Below are positions 35,671-44,912 of a DNA stretch of 64,000 bases, in pieces (position 1 is the stretch's first letter; each line of letters starts with the position of its first letter). The notes under the pieces are model-generated. The model did no database searches. It saw only the letters and a list, made by a program, of their open reading frames with translations, and was not told the DNA's origin. Position numbers and translations under genes: made by a program. The stretch spans positions 3,865,501 through 3,929,500 of the forward strand of contig CP128433.1 in the NCBI GenBank assembly GCA_032615215.1. The letters are read 5' to 3'. This DNA comes from Microbulbifer sp. MKSA007. Its GTDB lineage: Bacteria > Pseudomonadota > Gammaproteobacteria > Pseudomonadales > Cellvibrionaceae.

Positions 35671-37971
35671 ATGGATAGTGAATCTACTGCTATCCACCTC
35701 AACCAGTGGACCTTGATACTACTTTCAGTACTACTGCTTGCCCTTGCAGCCTGCACGGAACCAGATCGTGAATCTGGAGTAGCCGAATCAGTCACCATGT
35801 CAGCTGCCGAAGCGCAGGATGCCGACAAGCGATCAGGGCAACTGCCTGAAGTAACCCCCGCTAAAGAACAGCAAGTCAACTACATCGAAACCGGTGACCT
35901 TAGGGACATAAGAAAACACGGCACAATTCGGTTCGTTAATTTAACCGGTGCTTCCGAGGACCTGTTACCTCGTGACGATGTGGTGAGTCTCCGTCACTTC
36001 GAACTTGCCAACAAACTGGCCAAACAGTTAAAGCTGGAACCCAAGTGGATAAAAGCTGAAACACCCGATGACGCGGTGCAAATGCTGATCGATGGCCAGG
36101 CAGATGTAATCGCCTATAACCTGACTGTCACTAACGCCCGTGAAGAAATTATTGACTTTACGGTTCCTCTTCGCCATTCGCGGTTAGTACTCGTCACTGG
36201 CCCTGAAGGTCCAGATATTTCAGATGCGAGCAAATTAAAGGACCTGGAATTTATTATCCCCGCCGGCTCCTCTATTAAAGAAACTGCAGAGCAACTTGTT
36301 GCCGAAAATCCAAACTCAAACCTAACTATTCGAGAAATTGATATTAATGGTAACCGAGATACGCTGTTGGATATCATTAATGGCCAAAAGAACCGTGTTG
36401 CTATTTTGGAAGATTTTTCAGCCCAAGATTTGCGCAATTACCGCGATGACATGCGGATTGGTGCAGACGTATCTGAAGTGCAAAATATTGCCTGGGGCGT
36501 ACGCAAAGACTCCAAACGCCTACATACCACTCTCGATAATTTTTTGACCCGCAACCTGGTTAAATCCCAGGAAGAACGCATTACCGATTGGAAGGGTATT
36601 AAAAAATCGGGAGTAATCAGGCTACTCACTTACAATGGGCCGACAACCTATTTCTTATGGAAAGGGGTATTAATGGGGTTTGACTACGACCTGGCCCAGG
36701 CTTTTGCCAATAAGCACAAACTCCAACTCCAGGTTATTGTTGTCCCCTACGAAGAAGACCTTGCCGACTGGCTGAGGGCGGGTCGCGGTGACTTTGCCGG
36801 GGCCGAACTCAATATTACCAGTGCCCGTGAAGACCAGGGCATGGTATTCACCAAGCCCTATGTCGAATCCACAGACCAGATCGTCAGTGGTAAAGACAGC
36901 CCCCCTATTACCCAGATTCAGGATCTTAATGGCCGTAAATTAACTCTACGCGCCTATTCATCATTTATTGAAACCGCTGAAACACTGAAAGAAGCAGGTA
37001 TTGATGTCGATATCCGTGTGGCGCCGCCAGATATTTCCCAGTCACAAATCTTCTCATTAATCGCCGACGGGCTGGTAGATGCGACTATATCCCACTCCGG
37101 TCGAGCCAAGATTGAGGCATCCGTTCAGCCACAACTGGTACTCGGAACTCTTATCGGTGACCCGCGTCCACAGGGCTGGATGGTATTAAGACAAAATTGG
37201 CACCTGTTACAGAACTTGAATAAGTTTTTGAAAAATTACAGAAAAACGAGCCAATACCAGAAGCAATACCAGGCTTATTTTGAGCCGAACAAACGATTTA
37301 CCCAGCGAGTAAGTTCCCGGGTAATACCGGGAGAAAACCTCTCTCCTTACGATGAGTTGGTGAAGGAATCCGCCTTTAAATACGATTTTGATTGGCGCAT
37401 GATCGTCGCGCAAATGTGGCAGGAGAGCAATTTCAACCCTAAAGCCGTATCTCCAGTTGGAGCGCAGGGATTGATGCAGGTGATGCCTGCCACAGCCGAG
37501 GAAATGGGATTTCCTCCGCCGCTGTTCGAACCTGAAAGAGGTATTAAAGCGGGGGTAAAATATATGGATTGGGTGCGCGATCGCTTTAATCCCGCTTTGC
37601 CAACCGTAAATAAACTCTGGTTTACTCTCGCTTCCTACAATGCAGGATACGGCCACTTACTCGATGCCCAGCGGCTGGCTAAAGAACTGGGACTGGATCC
37701 CAATGTGTGGTTCGACAATGTGGAAGTCGCCATGCTGAAACTGGCCCAGCCCCAGTACTTTAAACGGGCTAGATACGGCTATGTGAGAGGCTCCGAGCCC
37801 GTGCAGTATGTACGCAATATCAGCAATCTATACAAAGCCTATGTGGAAATGATGAGCGATGATGTGACAGTCCGCCCACCTCTCCAGCGCCTGCCCGGCA
37901 AAATCTATTGTGAACCCGGGGATGTGCCTGAGGGCGTTATTCAGCGGATGCCCAGTTACTCCTCGCCCTAG
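35671..37971 (+). CDS. MltF-like lipoprotein lytic transglycosylase with two SBP_bac_3 domains
   Basis: 766 residues from ATG 35671 (GGAG 6 bases upstream). Lipobox LALAAC puts the lipidated cysteine at residue 28. Two tandem solute-binding-like domains follow: about 65-300 (RKHGTIRFVNLTGASEDLL) and about 305-540 (KKSGVIRLLTYNGPTTYFL ... GFDYDLAQAFANKH). A C-terminal SLT domain has the catalytic Glu in MWQESNFNPKAVSPVGAQG and NAGYGHLLDA. MltF has one such sensor domain; this protein has two. It likely cleaves peptidoglycan at the outer membrane under control of a small ligand or muropeptide. Confidence 0.87.
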   Translation: MDSESTAIHLNQWTLILLSVLLLALAACTEPDRESGVAESVTMSAAEAQDADKRSGQLPEVTPAKEQQVNYIETGDLRDIRKHGTIRFVNLTGASEDLLPRDDVVSLRHFELANKLAKQLKLEPKWIKAETPDDAVQMLIDGQADVIAYNLTVTNAREEIIDFTVPLRHSRLVLVTGPEGPDISDASKLKDLEFIIPAGSSIKETAEQLVAENPNSNLTIREIDINGNRDTLLDIINGQKNRVAILEDFSAQDLRNYRDDMRIGADVSEVQNIAWGVRKDSKRLHTTLDNFLTRNLVKSQEERITDWKGIKKSGVIRLLTYNGPTTYFLWKGVLMGFDYDLAQAFANKHKLQLQVIVVPYEEDLADWLRAGRGDFAGAELNITSAREDQGMVFTKPYVESTDQIVSGKDSPPITQIQDLNGRKLTLRAYSSFIETAETLKEAGIDVDIRVAPPDISQSQIFSLIADGLVDATISHSGRAKIEASVQPQLVLGTLIGDPRPQGWMVLRQNWHLLQNLNKFLKNYRKTSQYQKQYQAYFEPNKRFTQRVSSRVIPGENLSPYDELVKESAFKYDFDWRMIVAQMWQESNFNPKAVSPVGAQGLMQVMPATAEEMGFPPPLFEPERGIKAGVKYMDWVRDRFNPALPTVNKLWFTLASYNAGYGHLLDAQRLAKELGLDPNVWFDNVEVAMLKLAQPQYFKRARYGYVRGSEPVQYVRNISNLYKAYVEMMSDDVTVRPPLQRLPGKIYCEPGDVPEGVIQRMPSYSSP

Positions 37972-37985
37972 GCAGCCACAAGTCC

Positions 37986-38963
37986 TTACAAGGTTAAAAC
38001 TATTTTCCCGGTGATAGTACCGGACTCCAGTAATTTATGGGCCTCAACCGCCTGATGCAGAGGAAATTCAGCGGCTAGTTGCGGCCGCACTTTACCCGCT
38101 TCAATCAGCGGCCAAACCTTCTGTTCCAGCGATTTCGCAATACCGGCTTTAACTTCTGGCGAGCGAACCCTCAGAGTTGAGCCGGTCAATGTAAGTCGTT
38201 TCAACATCACCGGCATCATATTTACTTCTACTTTAGCGCCAGCCAGGTAGGCAATATTCACGATTCTGCCGTCGTTAGCGGCCACACGAATATTGCTATT
38301 GATATAGCTACCGCCCACCATATCCAAGATAACATCAGCTCCGTGATCATCTGTCATCTCGCGCACAACGGAGACAAAATCTTCATCCCGATAGTTGACC
38401 GCCTTCTCCGCCCCCAAAGCCACACAGGCTGCGCATTTATCTTCTGTTCCCGCAGTAGTGAAAACCCGGGCTCCCAAATGATGGGCCAGCTGGATCGCCG
38501 TGGTACCAATGCCGGAGGAACCACCATGGATTAAAATCACCTCGCCCGGTTTTAAACCGGCGCGGTCAAATACATTAGTCCATACGGTGAAAAAAGTTTC
38601 CGGCAATGCAGCTGCCTCAACAAGACTAAGGCCTGCGGGAACCGGGAGGCATTGTCCCTCTGGAGCTACTGCAAACTCTGCGTAACCTCCACCATTGGTC
38701 AGGGCACAAACTTTATCTCCCACTTGCCAGCGCACAACTTTTTCCCCGACTTCAACAACCTCACCAGCCACCTCCAATCCCAATACCGGCGATGCTCCGG
38801 GAGGTGCCGGATAATGCCCTTGGCGCTGCACAATATCAGGGCGATTAACCCCAGCTGCGGCTACACGGATAAGGACTTCGTCTGCGCCGGGAGCAGGCTT
38901 ATCCATCTCCTGCAATTGCATGACTTCAGGCCCACCAAATGTAGGCAGATCAATAAACCGCAT
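37986..38963 (-). CDS. NAD(P)H quinone oxidoreductase (zinc-independent MDR, PIG3-like)
   Basis: 325-residue medium-chain dehydrogenase. The N-terminus MRFIDLPTFGGPEVMQL and GVNRPDIVQRQGHYPAPPGAS are typical of TP53I3/PIG3-type quinone reductases. The nucleotide-binding motif is ILIHGGSSGIGTTAIQLA. No zinc ligands of alcohol dehydrogenases are present. It probably reduces quinones or other electrophiles with NADPH. Convergent with the transglycosylase gene with only 14 bases between stops. Confidence 0.9.
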   Translation of the reverse strand: MRFIDLPTFGGPEVMQLQEMDKPAPGADEVLIRVAAAGVNRPDIVQRQGHYPAPPGASPVLGLEVAGEVVEVGEKVVRWQVGDKVCALTNGGGYAEFAVAPEGQCLPVPAGLSLVEAAALPETFFTVWTNVFDRAGLKPGEVILIHGGSSGIGTTAIQLAHHLGARVFTTAGTEDKCAACVALGAEKAVNYRDEDFVSVVREMTDDHGADVILDMVGGSYINSNIRVAANDGRIVNIAYLAGAKVEVNMMPVMLKRLTLTGSTLRVRSPEVKAGIAKSLEQKVWPLIEAGKVRPQLAAEFPLHQAVEAHKLLESGTITGKIVLTL

Positions 38964-39060
38964 ATTTTTCCCCTTTATAGGTTCACTTTTATTGCCACGC
39001 TAACAAAACAAGAGTATCAAAAATCATCAAGCAGTTTTTATTCAACACGCAGCCCAATAA

Positions 39061-39113
39061 AAAACGGCCAGCCCCATCACAACTTTTAATTGCGAAAAGG
39101 AACTGGCCGTTTT
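39061..39113 (-). terminator. Terminator of the TonB-dependent receptor gene
   Basis: AAAACGGCCAG (39061-39071) and CTGGCCGTTTT (39103-39113) form an 11-base stem with a long loop; on the minus strand it is followed by TTATTG. It lies about 55 bases after the receptor stop. Confidence 0.65.
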
Positions 39114-39167
39114 GAAGTCTGCTGACTTAAAAAATATTTTCTCTAAGCAGCAAATTCTCAGCCGAGA

Positions 39168-41465
39168 TTAGAGTTCGTAAATAAACTCAATCCCCATAAC
39201 ACGACCTTTATTCAGCGGGGTAAAGCTGGCACCGATACCACCAAGGGTAACTGGTAGCTGCGTGTCATTACCCTCAGTAACTTCATCAAGCATATTTTTG
39301 CCGAATACAGAAACTGTATATTGGCCGCTATCCGCAGTATAACCAATACTAAAGTCCACCATTTCCACTTCAGACAACATGCCTCTGTTGTCATCCGTAT
39401 AAGGTGCTTCATCGCGATGATTGTAGTTAATGCGGGAGGTGATTGTTCCGTAGGAACCCAGAGACAAATCGTGCACTAACCCTATACCATAAGTCCATGG
39501 CGCCAAGCGTGGGATCTCGAGACCCAGGTCTTCATCATCCACAAGGCCGTCACCATTCAGGTCACCGAGTACCTTATCGTAATCGCCATCTACATAGCCC
39601 ACGTTGAAGGTAAGCAGCAGGTTTTCACTGAGCGCAGCCATGGTCTCCAGTTCAGCACCACGAATTGTCGCATCTGCGGTGTTTCGAATGATTTGCGCTA
39701 CACCGGTCACTGCGTCAGCGAGATTCTCCTCCCGCTGCATATCATCAATAGTGTTGTGGAATACCGCCATATTGGTACGAACACGGCCATCGAGCCAGTC
39801 TACCTTAGCCCCAATTTCGAAGCTGCTCTGCTCTTCCTGGTCCGTTGCCTGCGGGGTATAAGGCATTCCTGTGGTCGGATCTATACCTGCGTTGCGGAAG
39901 TTGTACCCTCCACTGCGGAAACCCTTGGTCCAGAATGTGTAGAGCTGCGTCTCGTCTGAAACAGTCCACTGCAAGCCAACTTTGGGTGTGAAGGCATTCC
40001 AGCTTTCGCTATCTTCAAAGTCGTAGGCAGCACAGCCGTCCAGTGTGCAGAGGTTCAGGGGAATAGAGGCAATCTTCGCGTCTTTCTCCTCGCTCGAGTA
40101 ACGTCCACCCAGGGTCAACACCCAGGCCTCGTTCAGGTCGATATCAGCCTGGGTAAAGAATCCATAAGTGCTGTGATCCTGCACACCACCACCGGTCCAA
40201 TCGATAATGCCGCCCTCACCGTCGGCCAGCAAACGATTTTCCAGGTAGGTTACATCCTGAGAGAACCAATAGGCACCGGCAGTGATGGCCGTGCGACCGA
40301 AACGGCCGGCATAGCGCAACTCGTTACTCAACTGGCTCTGATCCACACTTGAGTCCGCATGGAAACCAACAAAAGGCAGGGAATCAATATCCCCTAAGCC
40401 CCGCGCCTCATATTCACGCCAAGCCAGGATATTTGTGATAGTGCCATCACCGAACTCAACATCTTTATTGAACTCAGTAATGATCTGGGACCACTCGTCT
40501 TTTTGATAACCCTCTTCGTCCTGGGCTACCTCAAAAGAATCTTCACTGTTGTCCCAATCAGGAATACCGAAAGCCTCAGCAATCTGGGTTGCACTCGGGT
40601 AGGCAACAATACCGTTCTCAGTGGTAACTATATAAGGTTCATTACCACGGTTTTGCGCAACCACCCCATCGGAGTCCATGCGCCCGTGCTCCATCCGCAC
40701 AAGCAGCTCTGCCGTTTCATTGAGTTGAACACTAAAGCTTGGGCGAATAAACCAGCTGTCAGAGGCACCGGCATTATCATTGCCGGTGGCAACATTTTCG
40801 AACCAGCCACGGTCATCGTTGTAGTAAACGGTCAGACGGCCGTTAACATCGTCAGAGATGGCACCATTAATTGAACCCGCAGTCACCACATCCAGATTAT
40901 CCGTTGTGGACACCTTGACGCGAGCAGAGAATTCATCAGTTGGGCGCGCTGTTTTAACTACGACAGCACCACCGGTAACATTACGACCAAATAGCAGGCC
41001 CTGCGGACCACGGAGAACTTCGATACCCTCCAGGTCAAACACATCGGTAACAACACCCGCATTCACACCGAGGTACATACCATCGACAAAGACCCCTACT
41101 GTGGGATCAATTGATGGAATAGAGCTATTCACTCCAAGACCGCGCACAGTGAAGTTTGCCGTATTTTTTACGGTACCCACATCCTCCAGCTGGACGTTGG
41201 GCATTTTGAAAGAAAGGCTTTGTAAATCCCTAGTTTGCAGAGCCTCCAGTTGGTCACCGGAATAAGCGGTTGCCGCTACCGGAACATCCTGAAGTAATTC
41301 TGCGTCTGCACGCTTACGGGCTGTTACCTGCACTTCTTCCATAAGGGTGCCGACTGCTCCCTCTGCGGCATAACTGGGGCTAATACCACTGGCTAACCAA
41401 AGAGTTGCTACGGAACAGGCGGAAAGCAGAGCAGAGTGCTGCTTGGGTTTTGACGGACTTCCCAT
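39168..41465 (-). CDS. TonB-dependent outer membrane receptor
   Basis: 765 residues from ATG 41465, where a signal peptide ending SYAAEG and a GGAG site 8 bases upstream are found. A plug domain follows (MEEVQVTARKRADAELLQDVPVAATAYSG, typical of this receptor class; FEVLRGPQGLLFGRNVTGGAV-like segment), then a large beta barrel ending in a C-terminal aromatic-rich strand (VMGIEFIYEL). An EF-hand-like calcium loop DLNGDGLVDDED is inserted in the barrel (about 39530-39570). Such receptors import siderophores, vitamins or oligosaccharides with TonB energy; the ligand is unknown. No adjacent uptake or polysaccharide genes indicate a substrate. Confidence 0.92.
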   Translation of the reverse strand: MGSPSKPKQHSALLSACSVATLWLASGISPSYAAEGAVGTLMEEVQVTARKRADAELLQDVPVAATAYSGDQLEALQTRDLQSLSFKMPNVQLEDVGTVKNTANFTVRGLGVNSSIPSIDPTVGVFVDGMYLGVNAGVVTDVFDLEGIEVLRGPQGLLFGRNVTGGAVVVKTARPTDEFSARVKVSTTDNLDVVTAGSINGAISDDVNGRLTVYYNDDRGWFENVATGNDNAGASDSWFIRPSFSVQLNETAELLVRMEHGRMDSDGVVAQNRGNEPYIVTTENGIVAYPSATQIAEAFGIPDWDNSEDSFEVAQDEEGYQKDEWSQIITEFNKDVEFGDGTITNILAWREYEARGLGDIDSLPFVGFHADSSVDQSQLSNELRYAGRFGRTAITAGAYWFSQDVTYLENRLLADGEGGIIDWTGGGVQDHSTYGFFTQADIDLNEAWVLTLGGRYSSEEKDAKIASIPLNLCTLDGCAAYDFEDSESWNAFTPKVGLQWTVSDETQLYTFWTKGFRSGGYNFRNAGIDPTTGMPYTPQATDQEEQSSFEIGAKVDWLDGRVRTNMAVFHNTIDDMQREENLADAVTGVAQIIRNTADATIRGAELETMAALSENLLLTFNVGYVDGDYDKVLGDLNGDGLVDDEDLGLEIPRLAPWTYGIGLVHDLSLGSYGTITSRINYNHRDEAPYTDDNRGMLSEVEMVDFSIGYTADSGQYTVSVFGKNMLDEVTEGNDTQLPVTLGGIGASFTPLNKGRVMGIEFIYEL

Positions 41466-42053
41466 GTTTTCTCTCCATTGTTTTATTTTTTTTATGTACA
41501 ACAACGGACTTATCGCAATCGGTACTGCCTGGCTCCACCGCTCTACCTCTATAAAGAGGCTCCGACTAAGTGAAGCTCCGATTCAAGACCGCGCTGATAA
41601 AGAGGCACAGATTTCGTAGTGAATCTGTGACATGGACAGGTTACAGGCTCACAACCGTGTGTGGAAGTCTATTTAACGTAAATGTCTGTAAAAATAACTC
41701 AATTAGTCTGGAAAGTTCTTTCAACTTGAAGAAAAAAATTAAAGGGAATGGAAAAAATAAAATTATGCACTGTTTAAGGGCGATACCCTAAGTTGCCCTT
41801 TTACATAGAAAATTGATTATTTTCAAAAAAGCCAATGACAATATGTATCTAAACCACCCAAAAAACACAAAACTTTTTGTCTATTTTAAATTGATACGCT
41901 CTCAGCTCTTTTAGAACAGCCTGGAAGTGCCCTTCGATATTTCAGGTTACCGGCAATTCAAAACTAATAAACTCAATTAACCTGGTACATTCAAACACAT
42001 TAAATTTGACCAATGGGTCCGCCTGAAAAATAAATTTCCATTAAAGCCAGGAG
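41466..42053. other. AT-rich intergenic stretch upstream of the TonB receptor
   Basis: 588 bases without a supportable gene. It presumably contains the receptor promoter. A weak hairpin AAGGGC ... GCCCTT followed by TTT lies near 41776-41803. No conserved RNA family is recognised. Confidence 0.6.
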
Positions 42054-44036
42054 CTATTTCGGCGCAATAGATGTGTCATCACCACCCGCAGCCACATGGG
42101 AAAGAATTTCATTTATTTCCGCTGCATCGAGGGTTTCTTTTTCCAAAAGGGCCCCAGCCAATGCATCCAATTTCTTGCGATTTTTTGTCAGCAACTGATC
42201 TACTTTCATCTCAATACCGCTGATCAACGCAATAATTTCGTCATCAATAATCTCTGAGGTGTGTTCGCTGAAGTCCTTCTGCTGGGCCATCTCGCGCCCC
42301 AGGAATATATGCTCCTCTCCCCGGCGGAAAGCAACGGGGCCTAATTTTTCACTCATCCCCCAATGCGTCACCATGTGACGGGCCAGTCGCGTCGCCTGCT
42401 TTAAATCTGCCTCAGCACCAGTGCTCACCTCCTTGAACACCACCCGCTCAGCGACCCTCCCCCCAAGCATTACGCCGATACGATCGCGGAGATAACTAAC
42501 CTGCATACTGTGATGTTCTTCCGTGGGGATCTGCTCGGTAGCGCCGAGACTGTGCCCCCTGGGGATAATAGTTGCCTTCTCCAAAGGGTCTGCATTGGGT
42601 AATAGCGTTGCTACCAACGCGTGTCCCGCTTCGTGATAGGCGATAATCCGCTTATCCTCCTCACCGATAACCATTTCGCGCTCGCCACCGAGAACCACTT
42701 TATCCCTCGCCCTCAACAAACAATCCATATCCACTGCGGACTTATCTTCTCGCCCCGCCAACAGTGCGGCCTCATTAATCAGGTTTTCCAGATCCGCTCC
42801 GGCAAAACCTGCAGTAAGAGCCGCGAGCCGCTCCAGATCCACCTTGCCGTGCAATGGGACATCGCGGGAATGAATCTCAAGAATTTCCTTGCGTGCGGCC
42901 TTGTCTGGAAGGTCCAGAGTAATTTTTCGGTCAAAGCGCCCCGGTCTTAGCAGCGCCGCATCGAGAACGTCGGGCCTGTTGGTTGCCGCAACTACCACCA
43001 CCGCCTCCTGGGGGTCAAAGCCGTCCATCTCACCAAGGATCTGATTGAGCGTCTGCTCCCGCTCATCGTGTCCGCCACCAACACCCGTCCCCCTCGCCCG
43101 ACCGACGGAGTCAATCTCATCGATAAAAATAATTGAAGGGGCATCTTTCTTGGCTTCGGCAAACATATCCCGCACACGGGAAGCCCCCACTCCTACAAAC
43201 ATCTCAATAAACTCAGAGCCACTAATACTGAAAAATGGCGCTTCACTCTCACCGGCCAGCGCTTTCGCCATCAGGGTTTTACCCGTACCGGGGGGCCCCA
43301 TTAGCAAAATTCCCCGGGGGATCTTCGCTCCGAGCTTGCGATAGTGCTCCGGGTTCTTGAGGTACCCCGCCACTTCTTGCAGGTCTTTCTTCGCATTTGC
43401 CAACCCGGCCACATCATCGAAAGTCACTTGAGACTCACTGCGCTCAAACCGCTTTGCTGGTGATCGAGCAAAACCGAAGGGACTGCCGGGAGCCCCACTG
43501 GCCATCTTTTCCTGCATTCGCCGCCCCATCCAAACCAGGAGCCCAATAATCAGTATCCAGGGCAGAAGCAGAATCAACATTCGCTGCATAAAGCCCCCTC
43601 CCGGGGACTCCGCCAGGATTTCCACCTTCTCCTTTTCCAGAAGGGGCAGCAGTTCGGGGTCTTGAACGGAAGGTAAAATGGTTGTGAAGTGCTCCGGCGG
43701 TGGAGCCTTTTTTTCTTTCTCGCCAGTGTTTGACGCCGGCAGCTTGCCCGCCTCCGGCTTAAAAGTGCCGCTGACTCTATCCCCCTCGATAACCACGCTG
43801 GCAACTTTGCCTTCGGCGACTTCTTTCTTGAAGTCACTGTAAGCTAACTCAGTCCGCTTACCGGAAAGCTGCCCGTTAGTGCAGTACTGTACAGTCAGTA
43901 TTAAAAGGAAAATCCATAGGAAGTACTGGAGCCAATTCAGCGGCCCTTGCGGAACCGGCTTTCCCGATGGCGGTGAAGGAGACTCCCCTGCGGCAGCTTT
44001 CGCTCTTGGTCCTGCTCGTCCGCCATATATTCTCAC
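42054..44036 (-). CDS. FtsH-family ATP-dependent zinc metalloprotease (second-type paralogue)
   Basis: About 660 residues from GTG 44036; the frame is open to GTG 44153, but those extra residues look non-coding. Membrane helix near LNWLQYFLWIFLLILTVQYC, periplasmic domain, second helix MLILLLPWILIIGLLVWMG, AAA domain with GPPGTGKT, IIFIDEIDSVGRARG and the second region of homology, then the zinc motif HEAGH. It degrades membrane and soluble proteins. It lacks the usual rrmJ/folP neighbours of the housekeeping ftsH, so it is probably an additional copy. Confidence 0.88.
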   Translation of the reverse strand: MRIYGGRAGPRAKAAAGESPSPPSGKPVPQGPLNWLQYFLWIFLLILTVQYCTNGQLSGKRTELAYSDFKKEVAEGKVASVVIEGDRVSGTFKPEAGKLPASNTGEKEKKAPPPEHFTTILPSVQDPELLPLLEKEKVEILAESPGGGFMQRMLILLLPWILIIGLLVWMGRRMQEKMASGAPGSPFGFARSPAKRFERSESQVTFDDVAGLANAKKDLQEVAGYLKNPEHYRKLGAKIPRGILLMGPPGTGKTLMAKALAGESEAPFFSISGSEFIEMFVGVGASRVRDMFAEAKKDAPSIIFIDEIDSVGRARGTGVGGGHDEREQTLNQILGEMDGFDPQEAVVVVAATNRPDVLDAALLRPGRFDRKITLDLPDKAARKEILEIHSRDVPLHGKVDLERLAALTAGFAGADLENLINEAALLAGREDKSAVDMDCLLRARDKVVLGGEREMVIGEEDKRIIAYHEAGHALVATLLPNADPLEKATIIPRGHSLGATEQIPTEEHHSMQVSYLRDRIGVMLGGRVAERVVFKEVSTGAEADLKQATRLARHMVTHWGMSEKLGPVAFRRGEEHIFLGREMAQQKDFSEHTSEIIDDEIIALISGIEMKVDQLLTKNRKKLDALAGALLEKETLDAAEINEILSHVAAGGDDTSIAPK

Positions 44037-44347
44037 TATATCTCTGGAGAAGCCTGCCGCCGGAAGATAGGCCGGACCTGGCAATGGGCAATGGAAAAGG
44101 TGCGAATCATCGGAATCCCGGTAGAGTAATGAGTATAGTTCGCCGCCAATCACACCGAGGAATTTAATGCCTCGCCCCTGGATAACTGGCGCAATCGGTA
44201 CTCAAGGCAGTATTTTTCAAAGTAAGGCTTGCAAATTGAGGAGAGGCACGGCAGAATTCGCGCCCTGTCGAGACTGGTCGACCGCTCCCAGAGGGGCCCA
44301 GAAACTCGATAAGTTGCGGATTTTTAAGGATTTTTTCCAAAAAGAGG

Positions 44348-44376
44348 TTGACGGCAACGAATCAACTCTCTATAGT
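44348..44376 (+). promoter_or_regulatory. Promoter of tRNA-Arg
   Basis: TTGACG (44348-44353), 17-base spacer, TATAGT (44371-44376), about 17 bases before the mature tRNA end. Strong match to a sigma-70 stable-RNA promoter. Confidence 0.8.
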
Positions 44377-44392
44377 TCGCACCCATAACGAC

Positions 44393-44469
44393 GCGCTCGT
44401 AGCTCAGCTGGATAGAGTACCTGGCTACGAACCAGGCGGTCGGAGGTTCGAATCCTCCCGAGCGCGCCA
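44393..44469 (+). tRNA. tRNA-Arg (anticodon ACG)
   Basis: 77 bases with encoded CCA. Acceptor stem GCGCTCG/CGAGCGC, D arm with AGCTCAGCTGGATAGAGT, anticodon stem CCTGG/CCAGG with loop CTACGAA (anticodon ACG, read as inosine-CG), T arm with GGTTCGAATCC. Single-gene unit with its own promoter and terminator. No integrase or attachment-site duplication is seen next to it. Confidence 0.97.
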
Positions 44470-44480
44470 TACAAAGAAAA

Positions 44481-44512
44481 GGGCTTACGTCTCACGACGT
44501 AAGCCCTTTTTT
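44481..44512 (+). terminator. Terminator of tRNA-Arg
   Basis: GGGCTTACGTC and GACGTAAGCCC form an 11-base stem with a TCAC loop, followed by TTTTTTGTT. Confidence 0.93.
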
Positions 44513-44520
44513 GTTGCAGA

Positions 44521-44912
44521 GTAGCTAATGCCAAACTGCTCTTTGCACAATTTATTCTTCGCGGCCTCGCCCCCCCAGCAACTCCTATTCACTTTAAGCA
44601 ATCACAAACAGCTTGAATGACCCAACAGGGTTAGAAGCAATCTCTTCATTCGTTCCATACAGCGGATAGATATACGCACATCAGTCAGCGGGAGCAATTG
44701 CACCAACTGTGCAACCTCCAGATACGTTAATCCATTTTCATCTCACTAGGGTCCTGTGCTCGACCAGAGATTTCGACACACAAAAGAAAGTTAGGAGTTA
44801 ATACTCTTCACTTGGGCCCGATCGCACTTGGAAAAGGATTGAAGCCCCCTTCCACTTTTGCAGCTGCACCTACGCCAAGATAGCAATCGATAGACTGCAA
44901 TTCATTGATGCC
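44521..44912. other. Intergenic stretch without recognised features
   Basis: 392 bases between the tRNA terminator and the TauE-like gene. I see no gene, repeat or clear hairpin. Confidence 0.6.

Noticed and set aside
41570..41791. 73-residue plus-strand frame upstream of the TonB receptor
   Set aside because: Low complexity, Lys/Asn-rich, no ribosome binding site; treated as non-coding.
44393..44469. tRNA-Arg as an island attachment site
   Set aside because: No repeated tRNA end and no integrase within reach on either side.
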